Of a stretch of DNA of 64,000 nucleotides, positions 51,911 to 63,800 are shown piece after piece (the stretch's first letter is position 1; each line of letters starts with the position of its first letter). Under the pieces are notes generated by a model. The model made no database searches. It was not told where the DNA came from and worked only from the letters and a program-made list of their open reading frames with translations. Origin of the DNA: Symbiodinium sp. CCMP2592 (Eukaryota; Sar; Dinophyceae; Suessiales; Symbiodiniaceae); the NCBI GenBank assembly GCA_905221615.1, contig CAJNDT010005556.1:572559-636558 (forward strand), written 5' to 3'. The position numbers and the translations under genes are program-made.

Positions 51911-52122
51911 CCTAAACCCGAAACTTTGAAACTTAAACCCCCACTTTAAACTCCTAAACCCGAAACTTTGAACCCTAAACCCCCGCTTTAAACTCCTAAA
52001 CCCGAAACTTTGAACCCTAAACCCCCACTTTAAACCCCTAAACTCGAGACTTTCAACCCTAAACCCCCACTTTAAACCCCTAAACCCGAAACTTTGAACC
52101 TTAAATCCACTTTAAACCCTAT
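51911..52122. repeat. 42-bp tandem satellite, about five copies
   Basis: Unit starts CCTAAACCCGAAACTTTGAA and continues with CCCTAAACCCCCACTTTAAA. Copies begin at 51911, 51953, 51995, 52037 and 52079. Each unit contains two CCTAAAC motifs and two ACTTT motifs. Confidence 0.92.
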
Positions 52123-52560
52123 AAAGCATCCTGAAGCTGCCGACTCCGAGTCTGTGTGGCTGAGGTGCTGACATTCCACAGGGTCCTTTCGCAGACCCAC
52201 CAAAGGAGGCCAACTAGTGTGAATTATAGTACGAACATAGTATACTACTATAATACTATTTTGGACCTAGAGCGTAGCTGTTGGTGTATCAATATTTACT
52301 ATAATACAGTATACGATCATGTGCTAAAACATGCTTCAATATGCGGCTGTTCTTTGGTAATGAGAAAGTGGGTTTGGTGATGTCACTCACATTTCGGCTG
52401 CAGGGCATGCAGGGGTGCCGTCTCAAGTTTTCGTCCCCATACACCCGAAACCTCGAAGGCCTGCATCTGTATATTGTACATGTCATGCTACATGTTACAT
52501 ACTGTCATACTATAAGTTGATAGTGTATCGCTCAAGCTCCGAGCTGCGAATCTTTGCCAG

Positions 52561-54894
52561 TGGGTCATCAGCATCGAGAAAGCGGGCAAGAAGCTGGGAC
52601 TGACTTTGGTCAGCGAGGGCCAGGACAAGTGTTCACGGAACAAAAGCAGCCTCAACAAAAATGTATGTAGCAGTCTATGTGGCCGAGTGTAATTATCTGC
52701 TCTTCTTCGCAACACAGCAGCAAAGCACAGCCGTACTGACATTCATAACCGCAGTAGGGATCATCTGTGAGTCTCGCTCAAGGAAGACGGCTCCTACGAA
52801 GTCGTGCGGTATCGGGAGCATTTTTTGCATCTAGATTCTAGACTGGGTTCTGTTAGAGAGGTAGGCAGATCGACAGATAGATGACAAATGCACAGATCCG
52901 GAGTTTCTGTAGCACCACATGTACGCATGGTTACGAGAGTATATATTTTTGATTAAAGACTGCTTCTCATGCCTCTTACGCACTACCGCCGACATCTCCT
53001 TGAAGGCCTAGTCGTGTACATATGTATGTAGGTAGAGAGGAAGGTAGGTAGGTAGGTGGGTAGGTAGGTACGTGTGTACAGATCACTGCATATATATATA
53101 TAATTAATACATATTTTTTTGTACAAAATGTATATATATATATATACACACATATCCGTGCGAACATGCAAGGCATGCATGTGTCCTTGCATGGATCTTA
53201 AGTATGTGTGTGGCTATCTACGCGTATATGTACGAAGCAAGTATGTGCTTTGTGTTCTGAGCGGAAGATGGGACTTTGCGAAGAGCTAAAAACACGCTAG
53301 ACCCTATAGATCATCGCGCAAAGACTGCGAAGTGTGTCCATGAACTTCCGCATGATCGGAGCTCGCAGTTGTGGAGTTAATGTTTCACAGACAGAACTGG
53401 AGGCCGAAGGGGCACCTGTGTCCTAATGCCATTCAGGTGACCACAGCAGTGTGCTACTTACAACTTCGCACCTCCAAGACCCCTTTATCTAGGAATATTC
53501 CGTTTTCATCATATTATCGCATAAACCCTCTTGTGTACTGTAACCGAAGATATGCTCCTTACTCAAAGGTTATTGGTCTCTCTGGTCTCGCGCACTCGCG
53601 AGGAGAAGCTGAAGGTCACGGCCATGCTCCCAGGCGCTGCTGAGGAGTGGAACAAGGCCAACCCAGACCAGGCACGCAGTTCAGGGCAGCGCCAGCTTCG
53701 GATCCCGAACCCGGAAATCGAACTTCCGCTATTTCTACCGGGGTTTGGAGAACGCTGTGGCTTGCAAGAGTTGAGTTTACCCCTTGGAAATGAAACTTGG
53801 CATGGATTAACCTCATGTACACAAACTATAGTACATAAACAACCAGGTACCGCAATGTGACTCATCGTGAGTGTAAGCTGGGGGTGCTCCCTCATAATCG
53901 CGTCTTTGGGCTCTTTAGGCAGCTTTTGGCCGATGGATGAAGCCGCAGTTAACCTTCTATGCCCTAAGCTAGCTGGAATTCTCAGGCCCTCGACCCCCAG
54001 AGGATCTGCTCAGGTGCTCGTGTACAAACCCTGAGCCCTTCGTGCCCGTCAGACCCAGAAATGAGATCCAACTTCAGTATTACTCAGCAGTCGTATCAAA
54101 ATAGTTTCATAGTAGTCTCATAGTCGATTCCCCATGTATCCCCCAATCGACGGTTTCAAGCCTTTGCTTTGGGTTTAGGGTAGGGTGTTGGGTTAAGGGT
54201 TAGGGGTAGGGGTCGAGTGTTTGGGTTTGGGTTTGGGCTTTGAGGGGTCTGAGCTTTGAGGTTAGGGGTGGTGACGCTGATCAGAGCCCTGGCCTCAGCC
54301 TTAAGAAATAAATGGCGCCCTGCTCAGTGTGGTGCAGTGGATTTATGTGAGGATCTGCTACTACAAGTACTCATATCGAGCCCTCACTCTCCAATAAAGC
54401 TCTATTCTGCACAGACTTGGCGCAAGTGACAGCAGGCCATCGCACTGGGCGACTATGTCACAAAGGTGAACACCGTAACAGGTGGGGGGTTTGAAGGGTG
54501 CCATGTTGCTGAGGTTCAGGGCTGAGCTGGAAGGTTGAGTAGTTGAGCGTAAAAGTTGCCTTTTCGGCATTTTTCGGGATGATGCTCTGTATAAGGCTTA
54601 GAAAGGACTGCCACTGCCACTTCGGCGAGGTCTCTTGACATGAGAGTGCTTTTGTCCATGGACTGCTGTGCAGTATAGAAACTGCAGTGCCAAAATCCCG
54701 ATGAGGATCATGAAGCATCGATGGCTTTATTCAAGTAGATTGCACATCACATATGAGATACAATATCTCTGGCTCATCTTGGATATTCATCGAAATGAAT
54801 CAATTGTAAGTTCGGGATATATATATATATATATCTATATATATATATATACAGAGAGAGAGAGAGAGAGAGATATATATATATATATATATAT

Positions 54895-54954
<60 letters not shown>

Positions 54955-55231
54955 AAGACACGGAAGAGAGACAGAGGGCAAGATTCAGAGGGAAAGGGAG
55001 CGAGACCAGCCCTGAAATTGGCAGACCCCCCTTTGATGCTCGTGTGCAGCACGCTCGCTCGGGGTTCGCCTCTGATCGACCGTTCACAAGGCAAAGATAC
55101 CAACCAGTAAGCAAGCCAGCCAGAGACCAAGAGGGCGAGAGAGACGCACAGAGTACATACACACATACATATATATATATATATATACACATATACATAC
55201 ATATATATATAATATTATATACATATCTGCA

Positions 55232-55304
<73 letters not shown>

Positions 55305-55761
55305 AAGTACACCTTGCATGGTTGTTGCATATCGCTTTTACATAGGTTTTTTGAATTGATTTGTGCGCCTTACCTCTGTATCATCATTCATGCAATGTTT
55401 CCTGCATGTAGTGACACCTCCGGTGTCATGAGGTGCTAGGGTTTTAGATCGTCGAACCTAAATCCTAAAATGTTGCCGTGGCCGCCTTGGTTGGCATGCT
55501 TTGCAGGCCCCAAAACAGCAGAGAAGATGCTGAAGGCCCGTGTCGCCTGTGCTTGGGGCCTGAGGGGGAGGTACAGTCAGGGGCTTCGGCTGCTTACTGG
55601 CTTGACTCAACCCACGTGAAGCCACACCGAAGCATCCCGAGAAGGCACTGCCCGCGAGAATTGTCGATGCCTTAGCCCTGAGCCCTCTCATCAGCATGTG
55701 TTGTGCCACTGCGCAGGAATGTGCAAAGGACAAGGTCGAGCTGACCATTCTGCGCCCCTGA
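52561..55761 (+). CDS. Single PDZ-domain protein, partial exon chain
   Basis: Four exons give most of a PDZ domain of the type common in dinoflagellates: 52561-52640 ([20 protein letters not shown]), 53603-53671 ([23 protein letters not shown]), 54436-54474 ([13 protein letters not shown]) and 55717-55761 ([17 protein letters not shown]). The order beta-strand, carboxylate-binding-like loop, LGDYVTKVN and final VELTILRP is that of a PDZ fold, which binds peptide tails. Donors are GC and GT. The 5' end, and a probable small exon between 54475 and 55716, were not found. A coding-like stretch at about 52785-52815 ([11 protein letters not shown]) might be another exon. Confidence 0.65.
53603..53671 (+). 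CDS. PDZ protein middle exon
   Basis: Twenty-three codons, acceptor GAG|GA, donor GC (GCACGC). The [11 protein letters not shown] sequence before a GD-containing strand is typical of dinoflagellate PDZ-like domains. Confidence 0.72.
54436..54474 (+). CDS. PDZ protein exon with LGDYVTKVN strand
   Basis: Thirteen codons, acceptor CAG|GC repeating the previous donor GC. The donor is GT (GTAACA). Confidence 0.72.
54815..55310. repeat. (TA)n, (AG)n and (TA)n microsatellites
   Basis: TA runs at 54818-54850, 54872-54898 and 55165-55300, with AG runs at 54853-54872 and 54900-54950. Long Y/I and S/L frames are artefacts. Confidence 0.95.
55717..55761 (+). CDS. PDZ protein last exon
   Basis: Fourteen codons and TGA. 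Acceptor [14 protein letters not shown] is the usual last strand of such a domain. Confidence 0.68.
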   Translation, partial: ECAKDKVELTILRP

Positions 55762-55869
55762 AGGAGGCGCCGATGGCTTTGTCCTAGTGCTCATACAGCA
55801 GTGCAGCTAGCAAGAACGAGCTATTTCCTTCGTTTCCACGGAACGAAGGCATCTTGAGTTGCTAGTAGC

Positions 55870-55963
55870 GGCCTAAATAGTTTCCAATACCACTTTGGGA
55901 GTTCCTGATGATATGTGTAGTATATCATACCCCCAAACCCTAGTCCAATTATAAAGGCCCCTG
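55870..55963. mobile_element. Fold-back element, family B, diverged copy
   Basis: GGCCTAAATAGTTTCCAATA at the left and CAAACCCTAGTCCAATTATA then AAGGCCCCTG at the right. Confidence 0.7.
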
Positions 55964-56046
55964 TATTGTAGTACCCTTATAGATCCCTTATAGTAGCCCT
56001 TATCGACCGCTTTGTCAGGAACCATCTCCTAATTATTAAGGCCCCT

Positions 56047-56149
56047 ACCTATAGTCTCCATTGTAGCTCCTTTTTTTGGTTTAACCAATTATACTTTAAG
56101 GATCCTATAAGGTAAGCCAAGAAGGAACTACAATGGAGACTATAGGTAT
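56047..56149. mobile_element. Fold-back element, family D-like copy
   Basis: ACCTATAGTCTCCATTGTAG and its inverted complement CTACAATGGAGACTATAGGT enclose TTTAAGGATCCTATAAGGTA. Confidence 0.85.
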
Positions 56150-56261
56150 ATGTTCCTGAACCCCAGAAGTTCGGGAGCATGTTGAGTCATGGTGGACTCA
56201 GCCTACAGAGTTGATCTCGGGTGGCTTTCTTCCCTAAACCATAAATCCCAAACTCTAAATA

Positions 56262-56263
56262 TT

Positions 56264-56312
<49 letters not shown>

Positions 56313-56361
56313 TATAATATATAATATAATATATAATATAATATAATATAATATAATATTG

Positions 56362-56395
<34 letters not shown>
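56262..56395. repeat. (TA)n/(TAA)n microsatellite
   Basis: TATATAATATA runs over 130 bp. Confidence 0.95.
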
Positions 56396-56398
<3 letters not shown>

Positions 56399-57264
56399 GG
56401 CCCTGATGAAGCCCTATACACCTTAAACCCTAACTTTAGGCCTTAAACCCTAAACCGCAACTAAAGCCTTCATCCTCAACCCTAAACCCTTAGCCCTTCC
56501 AGGTGTCTTTGATTTTGAGCAGTTTGCTACTGCTGGGGGCTGAGCTTGAGCGGCAGCCATGAAGAGTGTTCGGGGCACCTGCACTCTCAAATACTATCAC
56601 AGGCCCCACTATAGCAGTAGATGTTACGGCATATTGCAACACAACAGATGTACTGTAGTAGACTACCACATACTATCATATACGCTCCTATGCTGTAAAG
56701 TGGGTAAACATGTAATGGTATGGCAATGAATATCATACTAACTTGCACCACGACTAGCAGCTAGACTCATCGCGATCATATCCATGAGTGTTTGTGTTGA
56801 CACACACACACACACACACACACAACTTCATGCATTTTCCTCAAGGGGGGCTTGAGGCACAGACTGCCGGGTTTTGGGACCAGCAATACCCTCAACCCTG
56901 AACCTTAAACCCTAAACCCTAGATCGACCCCTTAGAACATCTGAGGTCGATCGGGCTAAAATTCCATGGCTTCTGCGACGCCAAAAGCCATGGCATCGGA
57001 CCTCAGCAGTCTCAGCGCTTCGGGTGTGGCTTCCTTCCTAGAAGGGTAGTCAGGTTCCTATCAGGGTTCAACGGTTCTGTAAGGGTTCTTATAGAGGAAC
57101 CTGGCAATCTCGCCGCCGCGCAAGCCCAGCCCAAAAGACAATGTCTCCAGCACACCACGCGGGGCGGAATGTCTCATTCACACATCCCCCTTGGTACAGT
57201 TCTCTTGTCATCCAGACGCTTCTAGTTGTGAGTTGCTCTGGTGAGCAACTTGAACTAGCCGTCG

Positions 57265-57540
57265 ATGGGCGTACCTGCCATTTGCATCCTCGTCAAGGCA
57301 GTATGCTATACACTATTAATTTATCTACCGCTCCTGTACTTGATTGTGTTGTGCCAGTTTGCGAAGCTGAAGAGCACAGCTGACAATACAGCCCACGTGG
57401 GCCAATATGTAACCAGATCTGTAGATGCTGCCGAGGCTTTTGATGAGAGCGCTTCCCATCTTCACGACAAAGATCTTGAGATGCGGCCTATGCAAGCTTC
57501 AAGCTCTGAGAGCTTAAAGCGGAGTTTTAGGCAGTAGGAC
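57265..57540 (+). CDS. Possible last exon of an unknown membrane protein
   Basis: A frame reading one hydrophobic stretch (VCYTLLIYLPLLYLIVLC) followed by a charged tail (DAAEAFDESASHLHDKDLEM) to a TAG. It looks like protein sequence, but no family, start or upstream exon was identified. Confidence 0.3.
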
Positions 57541-57765
57541 CACCCCTCGTGCTGTGATCATGCCACTGGGTACTTATCACTTATCACTGTCGTTTTGATT
57601 CCGAAGAAACCTAGCAAACGCCCGGTCGGTCCTTTAGTATCTTTTGCAACCCATGCGATGCGGTAGTGAAGACACTCCTGCTGGAGCAGTTTTCGAGGTC
57701 GCTCTCCAACAATAGTGCCAAAAGCAACCGCTGCAAACGGGACAACAAGCACGCGAGCACCTAAA

Positions 57766-57836
57766 CCCCCGAAAGTAGGTAAAGCAATGGCCCAATACCT
57801 ACAAAAGCAATTATTCTACGTACTTTGGGGGTCCAG
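57766..57836. mobile_element. Fold-back element, family F, copy 2
   Basis: CCCCCGAAAGTAGGTAAAGC and GGCCCAATACCTAC at the left, GTACTTTGGGGGTCCAGG at the right. Confidence 0.75.
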
Positions 57837-58522
57837 GCAAGGATCTAAGGAGCAGGAGCAGAAGTGCAGCAACGACCTGCGCTGTTGCGAAGTCTAGTCT
57901 GGCCGATGCACAACGGGAAGCGTCCGGATGGAGCCTGGGAAGCTGTCATGTCACCCGCACCGCATTGCTTAATGCTTATGCCCACCACAACAGCACAGGT
58001 ATCAACAACAGCACTAGCATGGTTGTACTGCAATTGCAGCAAGACTCACGAGCATCAACAGCAGCAGCATCGCCATCGAAATCACAGTATTGCCATCCAT
58101 CATCCCCCTCGTCATCATTGGCCTGGATACAGTGCTACAGCGATGATCCCAAGGCGAGCTCAAACTGTATGGTATGATAATGTAGGTTTCCGTGACATGG
58201 CTGGCTTTCCTCGGACTTGACGTGATTTTCCACTGGGTGCCGCACGGTTCCCGAGACGTCTTTTGAAACTTGTAGGTGGGACAACCCAGCAAATTCCACC
58301 TTAGACTTTCACTCATGTTGTCGTAAGCACTGTTCTGACCTGGGCTACAGCTCATGTTGTCTTCAGTCCTGAATCCAGTTTTGCTGGATGCAGTTATGTG
58401 CCTTTACATCTCGGGACCAGGATGCTCCTCGCTCTGTCCTTCCACTGTGCCGGGTTTGTTGAGCAACCCTGCGCTCACGGCGCAAAAAACTGCAGAGATT
58501 CTCTGCTTCTTGCAGCTAGCTT

Positions 58523-58632
58523 ACTACTATTTGCTTAAGAACCACCCAAAAAATAAAAAATATATTCCTTATGGGGGTAATATAGGGATTATTATTTTTA
58601 TTTTTTGGGGGTTTCTTAAGCAAATAGTAGCT
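58523..58632. mobile_element. Fold-back element with CTACTATTTGCTTAAGAA ends
   Basis: CTACTATTTGCTTAAGAA and TTCTTAAGCAAATAGTAG bound an AT-rich interior that is itself partly self-complementary. Single copy. Confidence 0.8.
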
Positions 58633-59953
58633 TAGGGGCCTTGATGACAATTAGACTATATAAGGTTTCGATGAGAAATTCTGAGTGTATTCAACAATCA
58701 CTGATTCTTCAGGCTTCTATGTGTTACCCGCAATCCCACAGGGACTACCTCGAATGGGAGCACAAGAAACCCTGATTTCATTTTCGCAGATAGTAGTGAT
58801 AGTAATCTGAATATGGAAGAAGATGAATGGCAATACTAGGAATAAGAACACACGCTGGCAATCTTGGCAATAACAATAACAACAATAATTCATTGCAATA
58901 GTAATTGCACGAACACGACGAAGAAGCATAATAGTACTACACTAGTTCTAATAAGTGATCATTTCAGAAAATGGCTCCGAGTATGGTACCTTGCTCACAT
59001 ATCCTCCATGCGCGTTCTGTTTGCCCCGGGTTTCATTCAGATTTAGAGTCAGCCTGACAAAGTAGAATTGCATCAGTGCGACCATGACCTCGAACATGGC
59101 GAATGATAGCATACTGCAGCAGAGCAACATAATCGAAGTGCACTGCAGCAATTTGTTCTTGATTAAACAGACAGCACAGCTCTGTGTTCGACAGCCCTAC
59201 ATTCCTCGAACGACAATACACTGGTTAATATAATTACAGTACATACTACAGCAGCAACATGTCTAGCTATCTGAATAACGCGCCAACGTCTGGAATAGAG
59301 CGACAACCACTCCAAACATGCTGTCAGTATTTAATAGAGCAGCGTGAGTGCACAAAGCAAAATATGCTCGAGGCTTTTTACACAAGTCAACGACATTATG
59401 CGCAAACGAACTTAAAAGCGTCACTTTGCTGCTGAGTTCTATTCAAGCGTCAGCAGCCGTCGTTCTTGGTCGCTCGAGCCTGACAGGGGTGGAATACTCC
59501 GGCACTAACCCGCCTGAGCCGTAAGCCTTCAAGTCTATCCACGAGTACCCAGCCTGCCTAAACGCTAGACCTCGGAGCTTAAATCCTACCTCCAAACCCC
59601 AATGCAAAGAGGGTTTGTGTAAAGACGACCCTCTGCCTTTCCTCCAAACCCCGATGCCCAACTTTTTGGATTTCAATTTCGGAGGTTCCAGCAGCGCTTG
59701 TCGAGGAGCCCGGAGCAGGCAATGGGCAAAAGTCCAGAAGTTTAGGCTTATTTGTGTCCTTCACATATGTAGTGTACATGTATAGAAGGCTGCATCCAAT
59801 ATTCCGGGTGGCGAGACAGGTAGCAAGGATTGCGAGGCCGTGGTAAGCTTTGCGTCTAGAACTAGAACCCTGCGCCCTAACGCAAAGCAGGTCATTCGGT
59901 ACTGCTGGGGTGGCGAGCCTTTGTGGCTCCATGTTCGGACCTCAGGTAATACA

Positions 59954-60052
59954 GGGCCCTTAATTAACTGTTGCCTATACTATTTTGGGGGCTCATTACT
60001 ATAATTCTGGTATAATATACCGGAAAACCCTATACTAATCATGAAGGCCCCT
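59954..60052. mobile_element. Fold-back element, family B, copy
   Basis: AGGGCCCTTAATTAACTG at the left, GAAAACCCTATACTAATC and AAGGCCCCTA at the right; TATACTATTTTGGGGGCTC inside as in other copies. Confidence 0.78.
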
Positions 60053-61189
60053 ACAGTATCAGGACCCAGGGTGTACGCAGGGCAGGGGGGGCCTTGAACA
60101 AGGAGGGTGGGGGCTGCAGAGCATCCTCGTGGACATTATTGTAAACTATAGTCATTACAGTATAGAGGTTGGACCAACTCCGAACAATGTTCCCTTTCAG
60201 TCTGTAATGTAATTCATAAGTATAGCATACCCCAAACCTCGTTCTAACTATGCAGGCTCTTGCACTCGCCATGTAGCGATGTACTCCCAGGACTGGCAGG
60301 TGGTAAGCTGCGTTTTCACCATGAGGTTGCTCCCCCTTGCAGTTTCACACGATGCTGGGCGGCATCCGACCACTGCAGAGATCAGCAGCTGTATACCTCA
60401 ATACCCGGAGGGCTTGCTTCTTGCTACCTGCTGCACATTCGAGGTGACGATGACAACGGCAACATTGAAGACGACCACGAACAACTATTCCTAATCCTGC
60501 TACCACTGCACCCATTATATGCCATTGTCGCTTCCTCCACAGTGGGAACGAGGAAATCTGAAAACTACCACGGCAACTACTATACTATCACCAGCAAACT
60601 TCCGTCGGTCGGTGTTCTTTAAACGCACTTGATATCGTATCAGAAGCTTAAGTGGCTCCATGTTGGCTGTTTCCGTGATTGTAATCGTTCGTCAGAACCA
60701 CAAGCATTATCATCGTAGTTCCAGCCTGTCATGATTTGAAGTGCAAAGCAGCATAGTAGTCATCATCAGCCCTTCGATAAACGCATGTGCATCATCACCT
60801 TCAATGCCTTCACTCTCAAGGCCGTTCTGGGATTCGTCATCACCATCATCAGCAGCAGCCGCTTGTTCCCTGCTATTCCCAAGGCACCGCCGACCTCCAA
60901 GCTTCCGAAATGTGCTTGCGGCGACTTGGATCGCATTATCACCAAGTGCCAGGCGCCGTCGCAAGGCCCTGCATCGACCATGGATCATGGAGCAGCCCAT
61001 TTGCTTGTCACTGTTTCACGTTGTCATTGAGGTGCCAGCCGCTGTTTCGAACTACAGTTGTTGCGCTTGCCTCAGAAATCTTAGGAGTCCCAAGCAAGTG
61101 TCCGAGTAGCTTGTACAGTAGTACCCAACAGCTTCGGACGTTGTCGCTTTACGGCCCGTTGCTGCGCTCGATTATGTACGAGTGCATGT

Positions 61190-61450
61190 GTACATACATA
61201 CATACATACATACATAAATACAAACATACATGCACCACATAGGCACAATTACTGACTACATCATGCGTAGATGTATATGCATATACAGATGTTTATACAA
61301 ATGTGTATGTTTCTAGTGAGAGCAGGAGCTCGTGCTACACACAGATGACATGTACCTGCAAATATGATGCACGTACGTATGTCGTATGTATGCATGCATG
61401 TACGTACGTATGCATGTAAGGTACTGTAGGTAGGTATTAGGTATGTGTTT
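61190..61450. repeat. ACAT/GTAC microsatellite region
   Basis: ACATACAT run at 61190-61225, then scattered CATGTACGTATG units to 61440. Confidence 0.85.
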
Positions 61451-61574
61451 ATTGGTATAGCTGGGACCCCACGTGGGTGAAAGAAAGGCTTGTTCCTGTC
61501 AGTGCCCGTGCGTGCCTCTCAGCCCGGAGGCCCACGCTCCACGTGCAGCTTTCTCAAGCTGCAGCCTGGCATGC

Positions 61575-61650
61575 ATTAGGGTTTAGGGTTTAGGGCTTGG
61601 GGGTTAGGGTTTAGGGCTGAGGGCTTAGGGTTTAGGGCTTAGGGTTTACC
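61575..61650. repeat. G-strand telomere-like block
   Basis: TTAGGGTTTAGGGCTTAGGG-type units, about nine. Followed directly by a family F element. Confidence 0.85.
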
Positions 61651-61726
61651 TGGACCCCGAAAGTATGTAGAATAAAGGCCCTTTTATAGGTTTTGGGCCA
61701 TATTTACTACCTTTGGGGGTTGAGGT
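61648..61726. mobile_element. Fold-back element, family F, copy 3
   Basis: CTGGACCCCGAAAGTATGTA at the left; TTTTGGGCCATATTTACTAC then CTTTGGGGGTTGAGG at the right. Confidence 0.7.
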
Positions 61727-61851
61727 ACTTAGGGCTTAGGGCTTCGGGCTTTTGGCTCATGGGATTAAGGGTGTATTGGTTTAAGGTTCTGGATACGCGG
61801 TTTAGCATTGCAGCGTCGTAGAGCTCAGGGTTAAGGGTTTGGTAGTAATTG

Positions 61852-61910
61852 TTTGGTATAGAATCCTATAAGGCAATCCCAAACAGGAACTACTTTGGGG
61901 CCTATGGGTA
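61852..61910. mobile_element. Fold-back element, family D, half copy
   Basis: TATAGAATCCTATAAGGCAA then GGAACTACTTTGGGGCC and TATGGGTAG match the right half of the element at 26145-26237. Confidence 0.7.
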
Positions 61911-62119
61911 GCCATGTAGGCGACCATGGCACGTTCACCTCCTCAATTTTTTGGCCCATGATCCGGCTGTCTAGCTGTCCGACAACAAAAGTGTGTGAAA
62001 AGAATAAGCAAAAACAGTTACTAGTCACTATCACATATTCGCGTGTCATTAATATGGTCGTTAGTATAGGTTTGAATGTGTGTGTATATATAGGTATAAA
62101 CAAAGAATATAAACATATG

Positions 62120-62221
62120 TAAGTATGTACATGCATACATACCTGTATATATATATATACATGTACACATGTATATATTTATTGACACATATAAATGTAT
62201 ACCTGTATATATACACGTACG

Positions 62222-62253
<32 letters not shown>

Positions 62254-62263
62254 CCTATATATA

Positions 62264-62296
<33 letters not shown>

Positions 62297-62640
62297 GGTG
62301 TGCACAATTTTACATAACGTTTTTCATGCATACGCATATACTTACTTACGTGCATACTTACTTACGTGCATACATACTTACATACATACATACATACATA
62401 CGCACATACTGATTTTCATAGTTACATTGTTGCATGCATTCATGCGTGCATGCATGCTTACTTTCATGGTTACACACCTGCATACGCTCATGCAGACATG
62501 CTTAGATACATACATACATACATGCAAAAATACGTACCTATGTACGTACGTACATACATATACACACGCATGCACACACACACACACACATGCACGCATA
62601 CACACAGACACCCATGCATGCATGCATGCATACCTATGTG
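62120..62640. repeat. TA, CATA and GCAT microsatellite region
   Basis: Continuous simple-sequence DNA of TATA, ACATACAT, CATGCATG and CACACA runs over 520 bp. Confidence 0.95.
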
Positions 62641-62754
62641 TACGTGTACTTGTGCGCTCGTGCATGCAACGTATTGTGCCTGGTTTTCTGATAGTCATGT
62701 ACAGCATACTCAAACGGTGAGGGAAAGAAAACAGAGGCAGAGAAAGAGAGCGAG

Positions 62755-62938
62755 CGGCGTCATCTTTTCATCAGCTGTGCACGTGCCATATCAGAAGCTG
62801 CTCGTGCATCCCGGCTTTGCCGAATGCTTTCTGGCCCTCACCAAGGTTCCCTCGGCGAAGTTAAACGCTCTCGGAATGGAGTGGGGCAGTGTGATCATCT
62901 TCACCTGCTCCAAGGCCCTCCGCATGCGCATGGCTGGT
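62755..62938 (+). CDS. Possible coding exon, unknown protein
   Basis: A frame reading VIFSSAVHVPYQKLLVHPGF then AECFLALTKVPSAKLNALGM and ending before a GT donor-like site near 62937. The codon use resembles the other exons, but no family is recognised. Confidence 0.3.
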
Positions 62939-63559
62939 TAGGTTGATTTTAAAAGCGCCGGTAGTCATAGTCGAGAACATGACGAAGAGTAGCATCTGAA
63001 GTATGTAGCGACAAGAAATCTCAAGGAGATAGAGGACTGCAGCAGCGTCTCCAGCGTTGTGGCCAGGACTGCCTTTGTGAGGATCCGTGTGAGGAGCTCC
63101 TCGTCGTTCAGCCATCTGTTTAATGGCGGATGACCAAGTCAGGCCTTGACTCAGCAGAGAAAAAGTTGGAGCCAAGAGGGCCGATCAGCTTTTTGGCTGC
63201 AGCCCTCGGAGCCACGAACTTGAAGTGGAAAGGGCTGCATGTCGAGGATTGCAAGCCGCGGAGAGGTGTTCATTCTGAACCTGTCCGCTGCTCTTCTTCT
63301 ACTTTCGGTTTGCTGCAGGCATGCACATATAGACATGCGCATTTCCAACCATAAGGAAAGACGTGCACGCTCGCCATGACTGTGGCTTTGTTCCTACAGG
63401 CAGACATCGCAATCATACTGCCAATCGGGCCCATTGTGTGAGTCCAGGCGGGTGCGCCGCTAGGCAATGGCCGCTGATGGATGCTATGGAAGGCACACGT
63501 CGCCAGGATTGCATCAGTGCCAAGTTGCTGCAAAGCGCCAAAGAACCGACTCACCATTA

Positions 63560-63800
63560 GAAAAAAGATGTGCAGCTTTCTCTCACATGTTCGGCCTCGT
63601 TGCTGACTGGGAGAGCAGGAGGAAAGAATCCGCGCTCAAGCAAGACCAGATATCACGTGAGAAGGAGAGCCCCGCGGTCCCGGCGGATGACCCGAACCCG
63701 CAGAACGGCAGCGCTTTCTACAACGCTGTCATGACCGTTCACCACTACTCTGTTGGCTCTGTTGAAAGGGAATTCCATTCTCACGAGGTGCAGCGTGGCA
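63560..63800 (+). CDS. Possible coding exon, unknown protein
   Basis: A frame reading FGLVADWESRRKESALKQDQ and then GSAFYNAVMTVHHYSVGSVE. It looks like protein sequence with GC-rich third positions. Borders and family are unknown, and an open minus-strand frame at 63270-63557 nearby is equally unproven. Confidence 0.3.

Noticed and set aside
62861-63175. Minus-strand frame with a hydrophobic stretch (RYILQMLLFVMFSTMTTG)
   Set aside because: It is open and protein-like in part but conflicts with a coding-like plus-strand frame at 62755-62938, and I found no partner exons or family.
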